From Mycolicibacterium arabiense (lineage in GTDB: Bacteria; Actinomycetota; Actinomycetes; Mycobacteriales; Mycobacteriaceae), in the NCBI RefSeq assembly GCF_010731815.2, contig NZ_AP022593.1, positions 5,828,001-5,892,000 of the forward strand: 64,000 nucleotides of DNA. Direction: 5' to 3'. The translations under genes and the position numbers were made by a program. The notes beneath the pieces are model-generated. The model searched no databases. It was not told where the DNA came from and was given only the letters and a program-made list of their open reading frames with translations. Positions 8,569-19,298 of this stretch are shown here, one piece after another (within the stretch, counting starts at the first letter, position 1; each line of letters opens with the position of its first letter).

Positions 8569-9600
8569 ATGAGTAGTGCCGATGACCGGCGTTTCGAAGT
8601 GTTGCGCGCCATCGTCGCCGATTTCGTGACCACGAAGGAGCCGATCGGCTCCAAGACGCTGGTCGAGCGGCACAACCTGGGCGTTTCCAGTGCCACGGTG
8701 CGCAACGACATGGCCGTGCTCGAAGCCGAGGGCTACATCGCCCAGCCGCACACGAGTTCGGGCCGCGTGCCCACCGAGAAGGGGTACCGGGAGTTCGTCG
8801 ACCGGCTGCACGACGTCAAGCCGCTGTCCACCAGCGAACGGCGCGCCATCCTCAAGTTCCTCGAGGACGGCGTCGACCTCGACGACGTCCTGCGCCGCGC
8901 GGTGCGGCTGCTCGCGCAGCTGACCCGGCAGGTCGCGATCGTCCAGTACCCGACCCTGACGACGTCGACGGTGCGCCACCTCGAGGTCGTCGCCCTCACA
9001 CCCGCACGGTTGCTGCTCGTCGTCATCACCGACACCGGCCGCGTCGATCAGCGCATCGTCGAACTCGGCGACGCCCTGGACGAACACCAGCTCTCCCAGC
9101 TGCGCGAGCGGCTCGGCCAGGCGCTCGAAGGCAAGCCGCTGTCGACGGCGTCCGTGAACGTCGCCGACCTGGCGTCGCAGCTCGACGGGCACGGCGGGCT
9201 GGGCGATGCGGTGGGCCGCGCCGCCACCGTCCTGGTGGAGACCCTCGTCGAGCACAAGGAGGAACGCCTCCTGCTCGGTGGCACCGCGAACCTGACGCGC
9301 AACACCGCCGACTTCGGCGGATCGCTGCGATCGGTGCTCGAAGCGCTCGAGGAGCAGGTGGTCGTCCTGCGGCTGCTCGCTGCCCAGCAGCAAGCCGGTA
9401 AGGTCACGGTACGCATCGGGCACGAAACCGAGGCCGAACAAATGGCCGGTACCTCGGTGGTCAGCACGACCTATGGCTCGCTGGGCAAGGTGTACGGCGG
9501 CATGGGTGTGGTCGGACCCACACGGATGGACTATCCGGGAACCATCGCCAACGTCGCGGCGGTTGCTCTCTACATAGGCGAAGTCTTGGGCACCCGCTAG
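8569..9600 (+). CDS. hrcA: Heat-inducible transcription repressor HrcA
   Basis: Repressor that binds CIRCE operators of groEL/groES-type genes, with GroEL as its folding sensor. 343 residues, normal for the family. The N-terminal winged helix reads [25 protein letters not shown], then [17 protein letters not shown] and [16 protein letters not shown]. The C-terminal part is the HrcA GAF-like domain ([14 protein letters not shown] near 318). The start is supported by GAGGTAGGTG just upstream. dnaJ2 follows after 53 nt in the same direction, as in M. tuberculosis (Rv2374c-Rv2373c), suggesting joint heat-shock control. Confidence 0.96.
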   Translation: MSSADDRRFEVLRAIVADFVTTKEPIGSKTLVERHNLGVSSATVRNDMAVLEAEGYIAQPHTSSGRVPTEKGYREFVDRLHDVKPLSTSERRAILKFLEDGVDLDDVLRRAVRLLAQLTRQVAIVQYPTLTTSTVRHLEVVALTPARLLLVVITDTGRVDQRIVELGDALDEHQLSQLRERLGQALEGKPLSTASVNVADLASQLDGHGGLGDAVGRAATVLVETLVEHKEERLLLGGTANLTRNTADFGGSLRSVLEALEEQVVVLRLLAAQQQAGKVTVRIGHETEAEQMAGTSVVSTTYGSLGKVYGGMGVVGPTRMDYPGTIANVAAVALYIGEVLGTR

Positions 9601-9653
9601 GGGTGCGAATTCGGACCGCGCGAGCGGCTTGAAGTTTCTTGGAAGGGTTTGGC

Positions 9654-10802
9654 GTGGCACGCGATTATTACGGGCTGCTCGGTTTGAGCAAGGGCGCGAG
9701 TGATTCGGACATCAAGCGCGCGTACCGACGACTGGTGCGCGAGCTGCATCCCGACGTCAATCCCGATGCAACCGAACAGTTCGCCGAGGTCAAGCTGGCC
9801 TACGAGGTGCTGACCGACCCGGACCGGCGTCGCATCGTCGACATGGGTGGCGACCCCATGGAGTCCGGCGGCATGGGCGGCGCAGGCAACGGCTTCAGTG
9901 GCTTCGGCGGGCTCGGCGACGTCTTCGAGGCGTTCTTCGGTGGCGGTGCCGGTGGCGGACGTGGTCCGGTTGGCCGGGTGCGTCCCGGCTCGGACTCGCT
10001 GCTGCGGATGCGCCTGGACCTCACCGAGTGCGCGACGGGCGTGACCAAGCAGGTCACCGTCGACACCGCGATCCTGTGCGACGTGTGCCAGGGCAAGGGC
10101 ACCCACGGCGACTCCACCCCGGTCACCTGCGACACCTGTCACGGCCAGGGCGAGGTGCAGACCGTGCAGCGGTCGCTGCTCGGCCAGGTCATGACCACCC
10201 GGCCCTGCCCGGTGTGCGCCGGCGTCGGCGAGACGATCCCCGACCCCTGCCACCGCTGCGGCGGCGACGGGCGCGTGCGTGCCCGGCGCGAGGTCAGCGT
10301 CAAGATCCCGGCAGGCGTCGGGGAGGGCATGCGCGTGCGTCTCGCGGCGCAGGGCGAGGTCGGCCCCGGCGGCGGACCCGCGGGCGACCTGTACGTCGAG
10401 GTGCACGAGCAGCAGCACGACGTGTTCGTCCGCGACGGCGACGACCTGCACTGCACGGTCTCGGTACCGATGGTCGACGCCGCACTGGGCACGACCGTCA
10501 GCGTCGACGCGATCCTCAGCGGGCCGACCGACATCACGATCGCTCCGGGCACGCAGCCGGGCACGGTGACCACGCTGCGCGGGCACGGCATGCCGCACCT
10601 GCGGTCGGGCGTGCGCGGCGATCTGCACGTCCACATCGAGGTCGTCGTGCCGTCGCGGCTGGACCACACGGACACCGATCTGCTGCGCAAGCTCAAGGAT
10701 CACCGCGTGCGCGACGTCGCCGAGGTGAAGTCCACGAATGCCGGGCCTGCCGCGAACGGCGGCCTGTTCAGCCGGCTGCGCGAGACGTTCACCGGTCGCT
10801 GA
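9654..10802 (+). CDS. dnaJ2: Chaperone DnaJ2
   Basis: Hsp40 co-chaperone that stimulates DnaK ATPase. 382 residues from the GTG at 9654, preceded by GGAAGGG; an in-frame TTG at 9639 is less likely. J domain at residues 1-65 with the HPD motif (LHPDVNPD); Gly/Phe-rich segment ~70-110 ([15 protein letters not shown]); four zinc-binding CxxCxGxG repeats ([32 protein letters not shown]) at ~145-210; then the C-terminal substrate-binding domains. All eight cysteines are present. Placement after hrcA and before rsmE matches the common actinobacterial order. Confidence 0.96.
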   Translation: MARDYYGLLGLSKGASDSDIKRAYRRLVRELHPDVNPDATEQFAEVKLAYEVLTDPDRRRIVDMGGDPMESGGMGGAGNGFSGFGGLGDVFEAFFGGGAGGGRGPVGRVRPGSDSLLRMRLDLTECATGVTKQVTVDTAILCDVCQGKGTHGDSTPVTCDTCHGQGEVQTVQRSLLGQVMTTRPCPVCAGVGETIPDPCHRCGGDGRVRARREVSVKIPAGVGEGMRVRLAAQGEVGPGGGPAGDLYVEVHEQQHDVFVRDGDDLHCTVSVPMVDAALGTTVSVDAILSGPTDITIAPGTQPGTVTTLRGHGMPHLRSGVRGDLHVHIEVVVPSRLDHTDTDLLRKLKDHRVRDVAEVKSTNAGPAANGGLFSRLRETFTGR

Positions 10803-10832
10803 CGCGCGAGTGACCTCGAGGCGGGATCGCTG

Positions 10833-11591
10833 GTGAGCAGCGCGCTGTTCTACGTCGACACGCTCCCCGAGGGCGCCGAGTCGGTCGTCGTCGACGGTGA
10901 TGAGGGCTTCCACGCCGCGAACGTGCGGCGGATTCGCGTCGGCGAACGCATCGACGTCGGCGACGGCGCGGGCACCGTCGCGCACTGCGTCGTCGACGAC
11001 GTAGCCAAGGGCAGGCTGTCCGCCCGCATCGAGACCCTGCGGACGACCGAACCACCGAAGCCCACTGTGACCGTCGTGCAGGCGCTGCCGAAGTCGGACC
11101 GTGCGGAACTGGCCGTCGAGTTGGCCACCGAAGCGGGCGCCGATGCGTTCCTGGCGTGGCAGGCGGAGCGCTGCGTGGCGCGCTGGGACGCGGCGAAGGC
11201 CGACAAGGGGCTGCGCAGGTGGCGTGCGGTGGCCCGGTCGGCCGCCAGGCAGTCGCGCAGACCCCACGTCCCGACCGTCGAGTCCGTCGTGTCGTCCGCC
11301 CAGCTCGCGACCATGGTCTCCGCCCAGGTCGCCGCGGGCGCGGTGGTGCTGGCGCTGCACGAGTCGGCCACCGAACCGATCACCGGTGCCGCGCTGACGG
11401 GTCGCCTCGCGGCCACCCACTCGGTGTTCTTGCTGGTCGGGCCGGAGGGCGGGATCAGCGATGGCGAGATCGCCGCGTTGGCCGGTGCGGGTGCCACCGC
11501 GGTGGTGCTGGGCCCGTCGGTGCTGCGGACGTCGACCGCCGCGGCCGTCGCCCTGGGGGCGCTCGGCGTGCTGACGCCCAGGTGGCGATGA
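10833..11591 (+). CDS. rsmE: 16S rRNA (uracil1498-N3)-methyltransferase RsmE
   Basis: SPOUT-class methyltransferase acting on U1498 of 16S rRNA with S-adenosylmethionine. 252 residues with a GTG start. N-terminal PUA-like part ([17 protein letters not shown]), then the knotted domain with the family motifs [29 protein letters not shown] and [12 protein letters not shown]. The last motif is usually LGxRILRxET; here the Glu is Ser, a change worth noting but with the fold intact. It follows dnaJ2 by 30 nt, in the usual hrcA-dnaJ-rsmE cluster. Confidence 0.93.
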   Translation: MSSALFYVDTLPEGAESVVVDGDEGFHAANVRRIRVGERIDVGDGAGTVAHCVVDDVAKGRLSARIETLRTTEPPKPTVTVVQALPKSDRAELAVELATEAGADAFLAWQAERCVARWDAAKADKGLRRWRAVARSAARQSRRPHVPTVESVVSSAQLATMVSAQVAAGAVVLALHESATEPITGAALTGRLAATHSVFLLVGPEGGISDGEIAALAGAGATAVVLGPSVLRTSTAAAVALGALGVLTPRWR

Positions 11592-11687
11592 CCGAGCCGG
11601 CCGTTATCCATTGGGGCGTGGCAGTGACCAGCGGTAAACTCGCAACAGACACGCACGCCAACCCAGGAAGCAGGCACTGAACTCCAC

Positions 11688-13814
11688 GTGACGCCCCGCG
11701 AGACGAACGCTGCCTCGTCGTCGGTACGAAGCAGCAACCCCGTACGCAGCAACATCAACGTGCCGCCGGACCTGGTCGTGGGCCTACTCGGCTCTGCCGA
11801 CGAGAACCTGCGTGCGCTGGAGGGCCTGCTCACCGCTGACGTGCATGCGCGCGGCAATGCGCTCACGCTCTCGGGTGAGCCCGCCGACGTCGCCCTCGCC
11901 GAACGTGCCCTGACCGAACTCATGGCCGTGGTGTCGAGCGGTCAGACCCTGACCCCCGACGCGGTTCGTCACACGGTGTCGATGCTGATGGGGTCGGGCT
12001 CCGAATCGCCTGCCGACGTCCTGACGCTGGACATCCTGTCGCGGCGTGGCAAGACGATCCGCCCCAAGACGCTGAACCAGAAGCACTACGTCGACGCGAT
12101 CGACAAGCACACCATCGTGTTCGGCATCGGCCCCGCCGGTACGGGCAAGACGTACCTCGCGATGGCGAAGGCGGTCAGCGCGCTGCAGAGCAAGCAGGTC
12201 TCGCGCATCATCCTGACCCGGCCCGCCGTGGAAGCCGGTGAGCGCCTTGGCTTTCTGCCCGGGACCCTGAGCGAGAAGATCGACCCGTATCTGCGGCCGC
12301 TCTACGACGCACTGCACGACATGATGGACGCCGAACTCATCCCGAAGCTGATGAGCACGGGCGTGATCGAGGTTGCGCCGCTGGCGTACATGCGGGGTCG
12401 GGCGCAGCCGTTGTCGACGCGGGTGCTGACGCCCACCGGTTACCGGCCGATCGGCGACCTCCGGGTCGGAGACTTCGTCATCGGGTCGGACGGGCGGCCG
12501 ACCAAGGTCCAGGGTGTCTATCCCCAGGGCTTCAAGGACATCTACCGGGTCACCACCCAGGACGGCTCGTCGACGCTGGCGTCCGGCGACCACCTGTGGT
12601 CCGTCTACACCCGTTCCGACCGGCGCCGCGGAAAGCCGGCACGGGTCCTCGAGACCAAGGAGATGATCGGCAATCTGCGCGCGGCGCACTATCACCGCTA
12701 CGAATTGCCGCTTCTCAACGCGCCGGTCGAGTTTCCCGCGCACTCCGTGCCACTCGATCCTTACGCCCTGGGACTGCTCCTCGGTGACGGGTGCATCACG
12801 TGCACCACGACGCCGAGTTTCGCCACCACCGATCCGGAGTTGGCGGCGGAGTTCGAGCGGGTCGTGCCGGGCATCGTCGTCCGACGGAAGTCCGACGTCG
12901 ACTACGTACTGAACCGCGTGACCACGCCCGGTGAGGTGATCACTCAGGTGAATCCAGTCACCGGTGCCCTGCGGCGGCTGGGACTGGCCGGCACGCGGTC
13001 GAGTGACAAGTTCGTTCCGAAGGACTATCTGCTCAACTCCGCGGACGTACGGCTGGCGGTACTGCAGGGCCTGCTGGACACCGACGGCGGGCCGGTCACC
13101 CAGACGGGACGCAGCTGCCGGATCCAGTACACGACGGTCTCGGATCAGCTGCGCGACGACGTCGTGTTCCTGGTGCAGTCGCTGGGCGGGGTCGCATACA
13201 GCCGTACCCGCGTTGCAGAGGGCCGGAAGCCCGGTCTGGCCAGGGGACGCGAGATTCCCTACCGGCACGACGCGCACGTCGTCGACATCCGACTCCCGGG
13301 GGGCGTCGTTCCCTTCCGGCTCGCGCGCAAGGCCGCCAAGTACGACGAGTGTGGTGGCGGCCAGCCGAAACGGTACGTCGAATCGATCGAACAAGCCGGC
13401 ACCGAGGAAGCGGTGTGCATCCGGGTCGCTGCAGCAGACTCGCTCTACGTCACCGAGGACTTCCTGCTCACGCACAACACCCTCAACGACGCCTTCGTGG
13501 TGCTCGACGAGGCGCAGAACACCACTGCCGAGCAGATGAAGATGTTCTTGACCCGCTTGGGATTTGGGTCGAAGATCGTCGTCACGGGTGACACCACCCA
13601 GATCGACCTGCCCGGCGGCGCCCGCTCGGGTCTACGGGCCGCGGTCGACATCCTCGACGGCATCAGCGACATCCACATCGCCGAACTCACCAGCGCCGAC
13701 GTCGTGCGACACCGCCTGGTGGCCGAGATCGTGGACGCCTATGCCAGGCACGAAGACTCGGGTGCGCTGAACCGTTCCCAGCGCCGGGCGAATGCGGGCA
13801 GGCCGCGCCGGTGA
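11688..13814 (+). CDS. phoH: PhoH-family ATPase (PhoH1) precursor interrupted by an intein
   Basis: PhoH-like P-loop ATPase; in this gene neighbourhood (with ybeY) it is generally linked to RNA metabolism, though the exact role is uncertain. The 708-aa precursor contains a 359-aa intein at residues 239-597; the spliced extein is 349 residues, close to M. tuberculosis PhoH1. Extein motifs: Walker A GPAGTGKT at ~150, then [16 protein letters not shown], ending YMRGR at the insertion point; after the intein [14 protein letters not shown] (Walker B) and [11 protein letters not shown]. The intein sits directly before the Walker B strand, so the protein should be inactive until splicing. The GTG start follows a short gap after rsmE; the stop overlaps the ybeY start by 4 nt. 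Confidence 0.95.
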   Translation: MTPRETNAASSSVRSSNPVRSNINVPPDLVVGLLGSADENLRALEGLLTADVHARGNALTLSGEPADVALAERALTELMAVVSSGQTLTPDAVRHTVSMLMGSGSESPADVLTLDILSRRGKTIRPKTLNQKHYVDAIDKHTIVFGIGPAGTGKTYLAMAKAVSALQSKQVSRIILTRPAVEAGERLGFLPGTLSEKIDPYLRPLYDALHDMMDAELIPKLMSTGVIEVAPLAYMRGRAQPLSTRVLTPTGYRPIGDLRVGDFVIGSDGRPTKVQGVYPQGFKDIYRVTTQDGSSTLASGDHLWSVYTRSDRRRGKPARVLETKEMIGNLRAAHYHRYELPLLNAPVEFPAHSVPLDPYALGLLLGDGCITCTTTPSFATTDPELAAEFERVVPGIVVRRKSDVDYVLNRVTTPGEVITQVNPVTGALRRLGLAGTRSSDKFVPKDYLLNSADVRLAVLQGLLDTDGGPVTQTGRSCRIQYTTVSDQLRDDVVFLVQSLGGVAYSRTRVAEGRKPGLARGREIPYRHDAHVVDIRLPGGVVPFRLARKAAKYDECGGGQPKRYVESIEQAGTEEAVCIRVAAADSLYVTEDFLLTHNTLNDAFVVLDEAQNTTAEQMKMFLTRLGFGSKIVVTGDTTQIDLPGGARSGLRAAVDILDGISDIHIAELTSADVVRHRLVAEIVDAYARHEDSGALNRSQRRANAGRPRR
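12402..13478 (+). mobile_element. PhoH intein with LAGLIDADG homing endonuclease, class 3 type
   Basis: In-frame protein-splicing element of 359 residues (precursor residues 239-597) between YMRGR and TLNDAF. It begins with Ala ([17 protein letters not shown]), so the usual Cys/Ser at position 1 is absent. Block B reads LASGDHLW with Trp two residues after the His; block F reads EAVCIRV with a Cys; the end is LLTHN followed by extein Thr. This Trp-Cys-Thr set is the signature of class 3 inteins, in which the block F Cys is the first nucleophile. Two LAGLIDADG-type motifs (LGLLLGDG at ~365 and [10 protein letters not shown] at ~463) indicate a complete homing endonuclease. The frame is open throughout, so it is likely active for splicing. 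Confidence 0.92.
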
Positions 13815-14347
13815 GCATCGAGGTATCGAACGAATCCGGGCTGGACGTCTCGGAGACCGAGCTGATCAGCGTCGCCAAGTTCGTCATCGAGCGGATGGAC
13901 GTCAACCCCGCCGCCGAGTTGTCGATGGTGCTGCTCGACACGGCCGCGATGGCCGACCTGCACATGCGGTGGATGGACCTGCCCGGTCCGACCGACGTCA
14001 TGAGCTTCCCGATGGACGAACTGGAACCCGGCGGACGGCCCGACGCCCCCGAACCGGGACCGTCCATGCTCGGCGACATCGTGCTGTGCCCCGAGTTCGC
14101 CGCCAAACAGGCCGAGACGGCGGGGCATTCGCTCGGCCAGGAACTCGCGCTGCTGACCGTGCACGGCGTGCTGCACCTGTTGGGCTACGACCACGCCGAA
14201 CCCGATGAGGAGAAGGAGATGTTCGCCTTGCAACGCGAACTGCTCGAGGAGTGGGTCGCCGCCCAGGTCGACGAATATCACCGGGAACGGCAGACCGAAC
14301 GCGACCGAAGGCTGCTCGACGAGTCGCGCTTCTACGATCAATCGTGA
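13811..14347 (+). CDS. ybeY: Endoribonuclease / rRNA maturation factor YbeY
   Basis: Metal-dependent RNase for 16S rRNA 3' processing and ribosome quality control. 178 residues with the zinc motif [11 protein letters not shown] (three histidines) at ~117-127 and the conserved segment [11 protein letters not shown]. The GTG start overlaps the phoH stop (GTGA). The C-terminal ~25 residues after the zinc site are charged and variable, as is common in actinobacterial versions. It is translationally coupled to phoH and to the downstream CorC-like gene. Confidence 0.95.
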   Translation: MSIEVSNESGLDVSETELISVAKFVIERMDVNPAAELSMVLLDTAAMADLHMRWMDLPGPTDVMSFPMDELEPGGRPDAPEPGPSMLGDIVLCPEFAAKQAETAGHSLGQELALLTVHGVLHLLGYDHAEPDEEKEMFALQRELLEEWVAAQVDEYHRERQTERDRRLLDESRFYDQS

Positions 14348-15657
14348 CGGGCCTGACGCCCCTGCTCGGGGCCATCGCGCTGATCCTCATCGGCGGATTG
14401 TTCGCCGCCGTCGACGCCGCGGTGAGCACCGTGTCGATGGCGCGGGTGGACGAACTCGTCCGCGACGAACGGCCGGGCGCCGCCCGTCTGGCGAGGCTCA
14501 TGCACGACCGGCCGCGCTACATCAACCTCGTCGTCCTGCTGCGCATCACATGCGAGACCATCGCGACGGTCATGCTGGTCGCCTATCTGGAAGAGCGTCT
14601 CGGCTTCGGCTGGGGACTGGTGGTCGCGGCGGCGATCATGGTGGTGGTCAGCTTCGTCGCGATCGGCGTGGGGCCGCGCACCCTCGGACGGCAGAACGCC
14701 TACACGATCGCGTTGATCTCGGCCCTTCCGCTGCAGGCGATCTCGGTGCTGCTGACTCCGATCAGCCGCCTGCTCGTGCTGCTCGGCAACGCGCTGACCC
14801 CCGGTCGCGGGTTCCGCAACGGACCGTTCGCGTCCGAGATCGAACTGCGTGAGGTCGTCGACCTCGCCCAGCAGAGCGGCGTGGTGGCCGACGACGAGCG
14901 CCGGATGATCCAGTCGGTCTTCGAACTGGGCGACACCGCCGTGCGCGAGATCATGGTGCCGCGCACCGAGATGGTGTGGATCGAAGCCGACAAGACGGCC
15001 GGCCAGGCCACGTCGCTCGCGGTGCGCAGCGGGCACTCGCGCATACCGGTCATCGGCGAGAACGTCGACGACGTCGTGGGCGTCGTCTTCCTCAAGGACC
15101 TCGTCGAGCAGACCTACTACTCGACCAACGGGGGCCGCGACACCAAGGTCTCCGACGTCATGCGGCCCGCGGTCTTCGTGCCGGACTCCAAGCCACTCGA
15201 CGAACTGCTGCGCGAGATGCAGCGCGACCGGAACCACATGACGCTCCTGGTCGACGAGTACGGCGCCATCGCCGGACTGGCCACCATCGAAGACGTCCTT
15301 GAGGAGATCGTCGGCGAGATCGCCGACGAGTACGACACCGACGAAGTGCAGCCCTGGGAAGATCTCGGCGACAACCAGTTCCGGGTCTCGGCCCGGGTAC
15401 CGCTGGACGACCTGGAAGAGCTGTTCGACGGCCTCGACATCAGCAGCGACCTCGATGACGTCGACACCGTCGGTGGGCTGCTCGCCCACGAACTGGGCAG
15501 GGTCCCGCTACCGGGTGCCGAAGTCGCGTGGGGCCCACTGCGACTGCGCGCCGAGGGCGGCCGCGACCATCGCGGCCGGGTGCGCGTCGGCACCGTGCTG
15601 GTGACCCGCACCGATGGCGACGAGAACGGTGAAGGCGATGACGATGAGGACCGATGA
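14344..15657 (+). CDS. CorC/HlyC-family CNNM transporter-like protein with CBS pair (Rv2366c-like)
   Basis: Membrane protein of the CNNM/CorC family, tied to magnesium or cobalt efflux in other bacteria. The GTG at 14344 overlaps the ybeY stop (GTGA) and leads directly into the first helix, giving 437 residues. The N-terminal DUF21 part has about four membrane segments ([22 protein letters not shown] first). Two CBS domains follow at ~205-330 ([57 protein letters not shown]), then a CorC_HlyC FAD-like domain at ~345-425 ending in an acidic tail. Substrate is not known from sequence. It lies between ybeY and era, the classic position. Confidence 0.9.
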   Translation: MTGLTPLLGAIALILIGGLFAAVDAAVSTVSMARVDELVRDERPGAARLARLMHDRPRYINLVVLLRITCETIATVMLVAYLEERLGFGWGLVVAAAIMVVVSFVAIGVGPRTLGRQNAYTIALISALPLQAISVLLTPISRLLVLLGNALTPGRGFRNGPFASEIELREVVDLAQQSGVVADDERRMIQSVFELGDTAVREIMVPRTEMVWIEADKTAGQATSLAVRSGHSRIPVIGENVDDVVGVVFLKDLVEQTYYSTNGGRDTKVSDVMRPAVFVPDSKPLDELLREMQRDRNHMTLLVDEYGAIAGLATIEDVLEEIVGEIADEYDTDEVQPWEDLGDNQFRVSARVPLDDLEELFDGLDISSDLDDVDTVGGLLAHELGRVPLPGAEVAWGPLRLRAEGGRDHRGRVRVGTVLVTRTDGDENGEGDDDEDR

Positions 15658-15670
15658 GAAGGGAACTCGA

Positions 15671-15988
15671 GTGAGCGAACTCGACGCCGAGGACGCCAAG
15701 CTCGTCGTACTCGCCCGTGGGGCGATGGCGCGAGCCGAGGCGGGCACCGGTGCGGCCGTCCGCGATCTCGACGGCCGTACGTACGCAGGCGCCCCCGTCA
15801 CCCTCGACGCGTTGACCCTGACGGCACTGCAAGCCGCGGTCGCCGCCGCCGTGTCCAGCGGCGCCGTCGGCCTGGAAGCCGCCGTGCTGGTGGGCGGTTC
15901 GGCCGACGATGCGGGAGTGGCCGCCGTTCGCGAGATGTCCGCCGACGCCTCGGTGATCGTCACCGACCGGGCGGGCACGCCGCTATGA
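15671..15988 (+). CDS. Cytidine deaminase-like protein lacking catalytic residues (Rv2365c-like)
   Basis: Small cytoplasmic protein (105 aa) with remnants of the cytidine deaminase fold: GAAVRDLDGRTYAGAPVTLDA resembles the substrate-binding strand region. The zinc ligands are missing: where active enzymes have a Cys/His-Ala-Glu motif this protein has TALQAAVAAAV, and the later PCxxC motif is absent (ADDAGVAAVREM). It is thus probably not a deaminase. The GTG at 15671 is chosen because AGAAGGG stands 7 nt upstream; an in-frame ATG at 15644 would give 114 residues and overlap the preceding gene. era starts 7 nt after the stop, so co-expression with Era is likely. Confidence 0.8.
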   Translation: MSELDAEDAKLVVLARGAMARAEAGTGAAVRDLDGRTYAGAPVTLDALTLTALQAAVAAAVSSGAVGLEAAVLVGGSADDAGVAAVREMSADASVIVTDRAGTPL

Positions 15989-15995
15989 GGCTCGC

Positions 15996-16895
15996 GTGAC
16001 CGAATTCCGTTCCGGCTTCGTCTGCTTCGTGGGCCGGCCCAACACCGGCAAGTCGACGCTCACCAACGCGCTGGTCGGCGAGAAGGTCGCGATCACGTCC
16101 AACCGCCCGCAGACCACGCGCCACACGATCCGCGGGATCGTCCATCGCGACGACTTCCAGATCGTGCTCGTCGACACCCCCGGTCTGCACCGACCCCGCA
16201 CCCTGCTGGGGCAACGCCTCAACGAACTGGTCAAGGGAACCTACTCCGAAGTCGACGTCATCGGGATGTGCATTCCCGCCGACGAGGCCATCGGCCCGGG
16301 TGATCGCTGGATCTACCAACAGATCCGTGACATCGCCCCGCGGACCACGTTCGTCGTCGTCGTCACCAAGACCGACAAGGTGTCGCGGGAGAAGGTGGCC
16401 GCTCAGCTGATTGCCGTGAGCGAATTGACCGGCGGCACAGCGGAGATCGTGCCGGTGTCCGCAACGGCGGGCGAGCAGCTCGACGTGCTGATCGACGTGC
16501 TCGTCGCTCAACTGCCGCCCGGTCCGGCGTTCTATCCCGACGGTGAGCTGACCGACGAGCCGGAGGAAGTCCTCATGGCCGAACTCATCCGGGAGGCCGC
16601 GCTCGAGGGCGTCCGCGACGAACTGCCGCACTCGCTGGCGGTCGTCATCGACGAGGTCAACGAACGCGAAGGCCGTGACGACCTGATCGACGTGCACGCG
16701 ATCCTGTACGTCGAGCGTGACAGCCAGAAGGGCATCATCATCGGCAAGGGCGGCGCCCGCCTCCGCGAGGTCGGTACCGCCGCGCGCACCCAGATCGAGA
16801 AACTGCTCGGCACGAAGGTGTACCTGGAACTGCGCGTCAAGATCGCCAAGAATTGGCAGCGCGACCCGAAACAGCTGGGCCGACTGGGCTTCTAG
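15996..16895 (+). CDS. era: GTPase Era
   Basis: Essential-type GTPase that binds 16S rRNA and aids 30S subunit maturation. 299 residues. G1 is GRPNTGKST at ~14-22, the switch I segment is TSNRPQTTRH, G3 is DTPGLH and G4 is TKTDK. The C-terminal KH domain has GIIIGKGGARLREVGTAART at ~248-266. GTG start 7 nt after the previous gene. The series ybeY, corC-like, CDA-like, era reflects a conserved ribosome-maturation cluster. It ends convergently against the amidase gene with a 10-nt gap. Confidence 0.97.
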   Translation: MTEFRSGFVCFVGRPNTGKSTLTNALVGEKVAITSNRPQTTRHTIRGIVHRDDFQIVLVDTPGLHRPRTLLGQRLNELVKGTYSEVDVIGMCIPADEAIGPGDRWIYQQIRDIAPRTTFVVVVTKTDKVSREKVAAQLIAVSELTGGTAEIVPVSATAGEQLDVLIDVLVAQLPPGPAFYPDGELTDEPEEVLMAELIREAALEGVRDELPHSLAVVIDEVNEREGRDDLIDVHAILYVERDSQKGIIIGKGGARLREVGTAARTQIEKLLGTKVYLELRVKIAKNWQRDPKQLGRLGF

Positions 16896-16905
16896 GCTCG
16901 GCGGG

Positions 16906-18360
16906 TCAGGCCGGCTCCGCCCACCACGGGTCGGGCTGGCGGGTGGCCCAGTTGCCGACGACTTCGAGTTCGGCCGCCAGCGAGATCAGCAGCGGCTCGC
17001 TGTTGGCCGGTCCCATCAGCTGCACCCCGATCGGCAGCCCGTCGGAGGTGAAGCCCGCGGGGATGCTGATCGACGGCCAGCCCAACAGATTCCACGGCCA
17101 GGTCACCGGGCACTCGCGGATCATCGCGCGATCCGTCGCCAACCCGCCGCGTCCGTCGTAGTCGTGCACACCGGGTGGCGGCATCGCGGTGGTCGGGGCG
17201 AGGACCACGTCGGCCAGGTTGAAGATCCACCCGATCCGTCGCTGCGCCTCGGCCTCGCGCCGGCGCGCCTTGCGCAGCACCTGCTCGGACAGCAACCGTC
17301 CGGTCCGCATGTTGGCCGTCGTGCGCTTCTCCCACTCGACGAGGGGCCCGAGCCGGTCGGCCCAATCCAGCAGACCCGACGTCGACCGGGACAGGAAGTC
17401 CCACGACATCCGCACGCCGTAGTCGGGGTTCGCGGTCCGCACCGTGTGCCCGAGTTCCTCGAGCTGGTTCGCGACGGTCGTCATGGCCGCGCGGATCTCG
17501 GGGTGCAGCTTCGCGCGGAAGAAGGTGTACGGGAACTCGGTCGACATCGCCACGGTCAGCTGACCGGGGGCCTGAGCGACGTGGTCCGTCGCGCGGATGG
17601 GTGGTGGCCGGTGCAGGTCGCCGTCGACGTTGCCCGACGCCGCGTCGAGCACCAGCGCCGCGTCGGTCACCGTCCGTGCGAGCACGCCGTTGACGGTGAT
17701 GCCGTTGAACGCCTCGGGCAGCGGCCACGTCGAGATCCGGCCGCGCTGCGGCTTGATGCCGACCAGGTGGGTCCACGCCGCGGGGATGCGCACGCTGCCG
17801 GCGCCGTCGGAGCCGATGGCCGCCGTCACCAGACCTGCGGCCACTGCCGCCGCACTGCCGCCCGACGAGCCGCCGGGCGAGTGGTGCCGCGACCAGGGGT
17901 TGCGGGTGTGGCCGAAGCCCGGTCCGCTGGTGAACGGCCACTGACCGAGTTCGCAGGTGTTGGTCTTGCCGACGATGACCGCACCCGCTGCGCGCAGCCG
18001 GCGGACCACCTCGCTGTCGGCGGTCGCGGGAAGCGGGTCGCCTGCGGTGCCGAAGCGCGTCGGTACCCCCGCGACGTCGACGTCGTCCTTGACCGCGAGC
18101 GGGACGCCGAGCAGCGGCAGGTACTGACCGCCCGCGCGCATCCGGTCGGCCTTGCGGGCGTCGGCGATGGCCTGTTCGGCCATGACGACGCGGAAGGCGT
18201 TGAGGGTCGGCTGGCTCGCGGTGATCGCGTCCAACGAGCGTCTGACCAGCTTCTCGGATGTGGTCTGGCCGCTGGCGAGCTGGAACAGCTGCTGCGTCAG
18301 CGTGGGGAATCGAGAGGCGGACGAACGCTTGGCGGATGCCTTGGGTGGAGTCAGAACCAT
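16906..18360 (-). CDS. amiA2: Amidase signature enzyme (AmiA2-like)
   Basis: Amide hydrolase of the amidase signature family; natural substrate unknown. The catalytic triad is visible: Lys in LAVKDDVDV (~87), cis-Ser in HHSPGGSSGGSAAAV (~160) and nucleophile Ser in GSDGAGSVRIPA (~185). The ATG at 18360 gives 484 residues, the size I recall for M. tuberculosis AmiA2; an ATG 30 nt upstream is also in frame. Its location between era and recO on the opposite strand matches Rv2363. No signal peptide; the N-terminus is basic and hydrophilic. It starts 77 bp away from and divergent to recO. Confidence 0.92.
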   Translation of the reverse strand: MVLTPPKASAKRSSASRFPTLTQQLFQLASGQTTSEKLVRRSLDAITASQPTLNAFRVVMAEQAIADARKADRMRAGGQYLPLLGVPLAVKDDVDVAGVPTRFGTAGDPLPATADSEVVRRLRAAGAVIVGKTNTCELGQWPFTSGPGFGHTRNPWSRHHSPGGSSGGSAAAVAAGLVTAAIGSDGAGSVRIPAAWTHLVGIKPQRGRISTWPLPEAFNGITVNGVLARTVTDAALVLDAASGNVDGDLHRPPPIRATDHVAQAPGQLTVAMSTEFPYTFFRAKLHPEIRAAMTTVANQLEELGHTVRTANPDYGVRMSWDFLSRSTSGLLDWADRLGPLVEWEKRTTANMRTGRLLSEQVLRKARRREAEAQRRIGWIFNLADVVLAPTTAMPPPGVHDYDGRGGLATDRAMIRECPVTWPWNLLGWPSISIPAGFTSDGLPIGVQLMGPANSEPLLISLAAELEVVGNWATRQPDPWWAEPA

Positions 18361-18437
18361 GTTGGTTCGAGAATATCGGTCGTAAATCACGGTCCGGCCT
18401 CGCCGACGACGTCACCGTCTGGTGCAAGACTGGAGCG

Positions 18438-19298
18438 ATGCGGTTGTACCGGGATCGAGCAGTGGTGCTGCGGCAGCACAAGCTCGGCGAGGCCGACCGG
18501 ATCGTGACGTTGCTCACCCGCGACCACGGTCTGGTGCGCGCCGTCGCCAAGGGCGTTCGCCGTACCCGCAGCAAGTTCGGCGCCCGGCTCGAGCCGTTCG
18601 CGCACATCGACGTTCAGCTGCACCCGGGGCGCAACCTCGACATCGTCACCCAGGTGCAGGCCATCGACGCCTTCGCCACCGACATCGTCAGCGACTACGG
18701 CCGCTACACCTCCGGGTGCGCGGTGTTGGAGACCGCCGAGCGGATCGCAGGCGAGGAGCACGCCCCGGCGCCTGCCCTGCACCGGCTGACCGTGGCGGCG
18801 CTGCGGGCCGTGGCCGACGGCGCACGGGCTCGCGAGCTGGTCCTGGACGCATACCTGCTGCGGGCCATGTCGATTGCGGGCTGGGCGCCTGCGCTCGTCG
18901 AGTGCGCGCGCTGCGCCACGCCGGGGCCGCACCGGGCGTTCCACGTCGCCGCCGGTGGAAGTGTCTGCATGCACTGCCGTCCGTCGGGGTCGATCACGCC
19001 GCCCCAGGGCGTGGTGGACCTGATGGCCGCGCTGCACGACGGGGACTGGGACGTGGCCGAGGCGTCCACGCCCGCGCACCGCAGCCAGGCCAGTGGTCTG
19101 GTGGCCGCACACCTGCAGTGGCACCTGGAACGCCAGATGCGGACGTTGCCGCTGGTGGAACGGGTCTACCGGGTCGACGCCGCGGTCACCGCCACGGTCG
19201 ACGGACGCCGGATTCCTCTGGTCGGGCAGGATGAGTCCCATGGCTTTGATGCGGGGCGCGGGCAAGGAGACCTACCCACAACTGCCTCCAGCGCCTGA
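18438..19298 (+). CDS. recO: DNA repair protein RecO
   Basis: RecFOR pathway mediator that helps load RecA onto SSB-coated single-stranded DNA. 286 residues. The N-terminal OB-fold starts [22 protein letters not shown] and continues [23 protein letters not shown]. The middle helical part holds a zinc motif, CARCATPG...CMHC, at ~158-179. The ATG at 18438 sits at the beginning of the conserved region. Its last 59 bp overlap the uppS start in another frame. Confidence 0.95.
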   Translation: MRLYRDRAVVLRQHKLGEADRIVTLLTRDHGLVRAVAKGVRRTRSKFGARLEPFAHIDVQLHPGRNLDIVTQVQAIDAFATDIVSDYGRYTSGCAVLETAERIAGEEHAPAPALHRLTVAALRAVADGARARELVLDAYLLRAMSIAGWAPALVECARCATPGPHRAFHVAAGGSVCMHCRPSGSITPPQGVVDLMAALHDGDWDVAEASTPAHRSQASGLVAAHLQWHLERQMRTLPLVERVYRVDAAVTATVDGRRIPLVGQDESHGFDAGRGQGDLPTTASSA

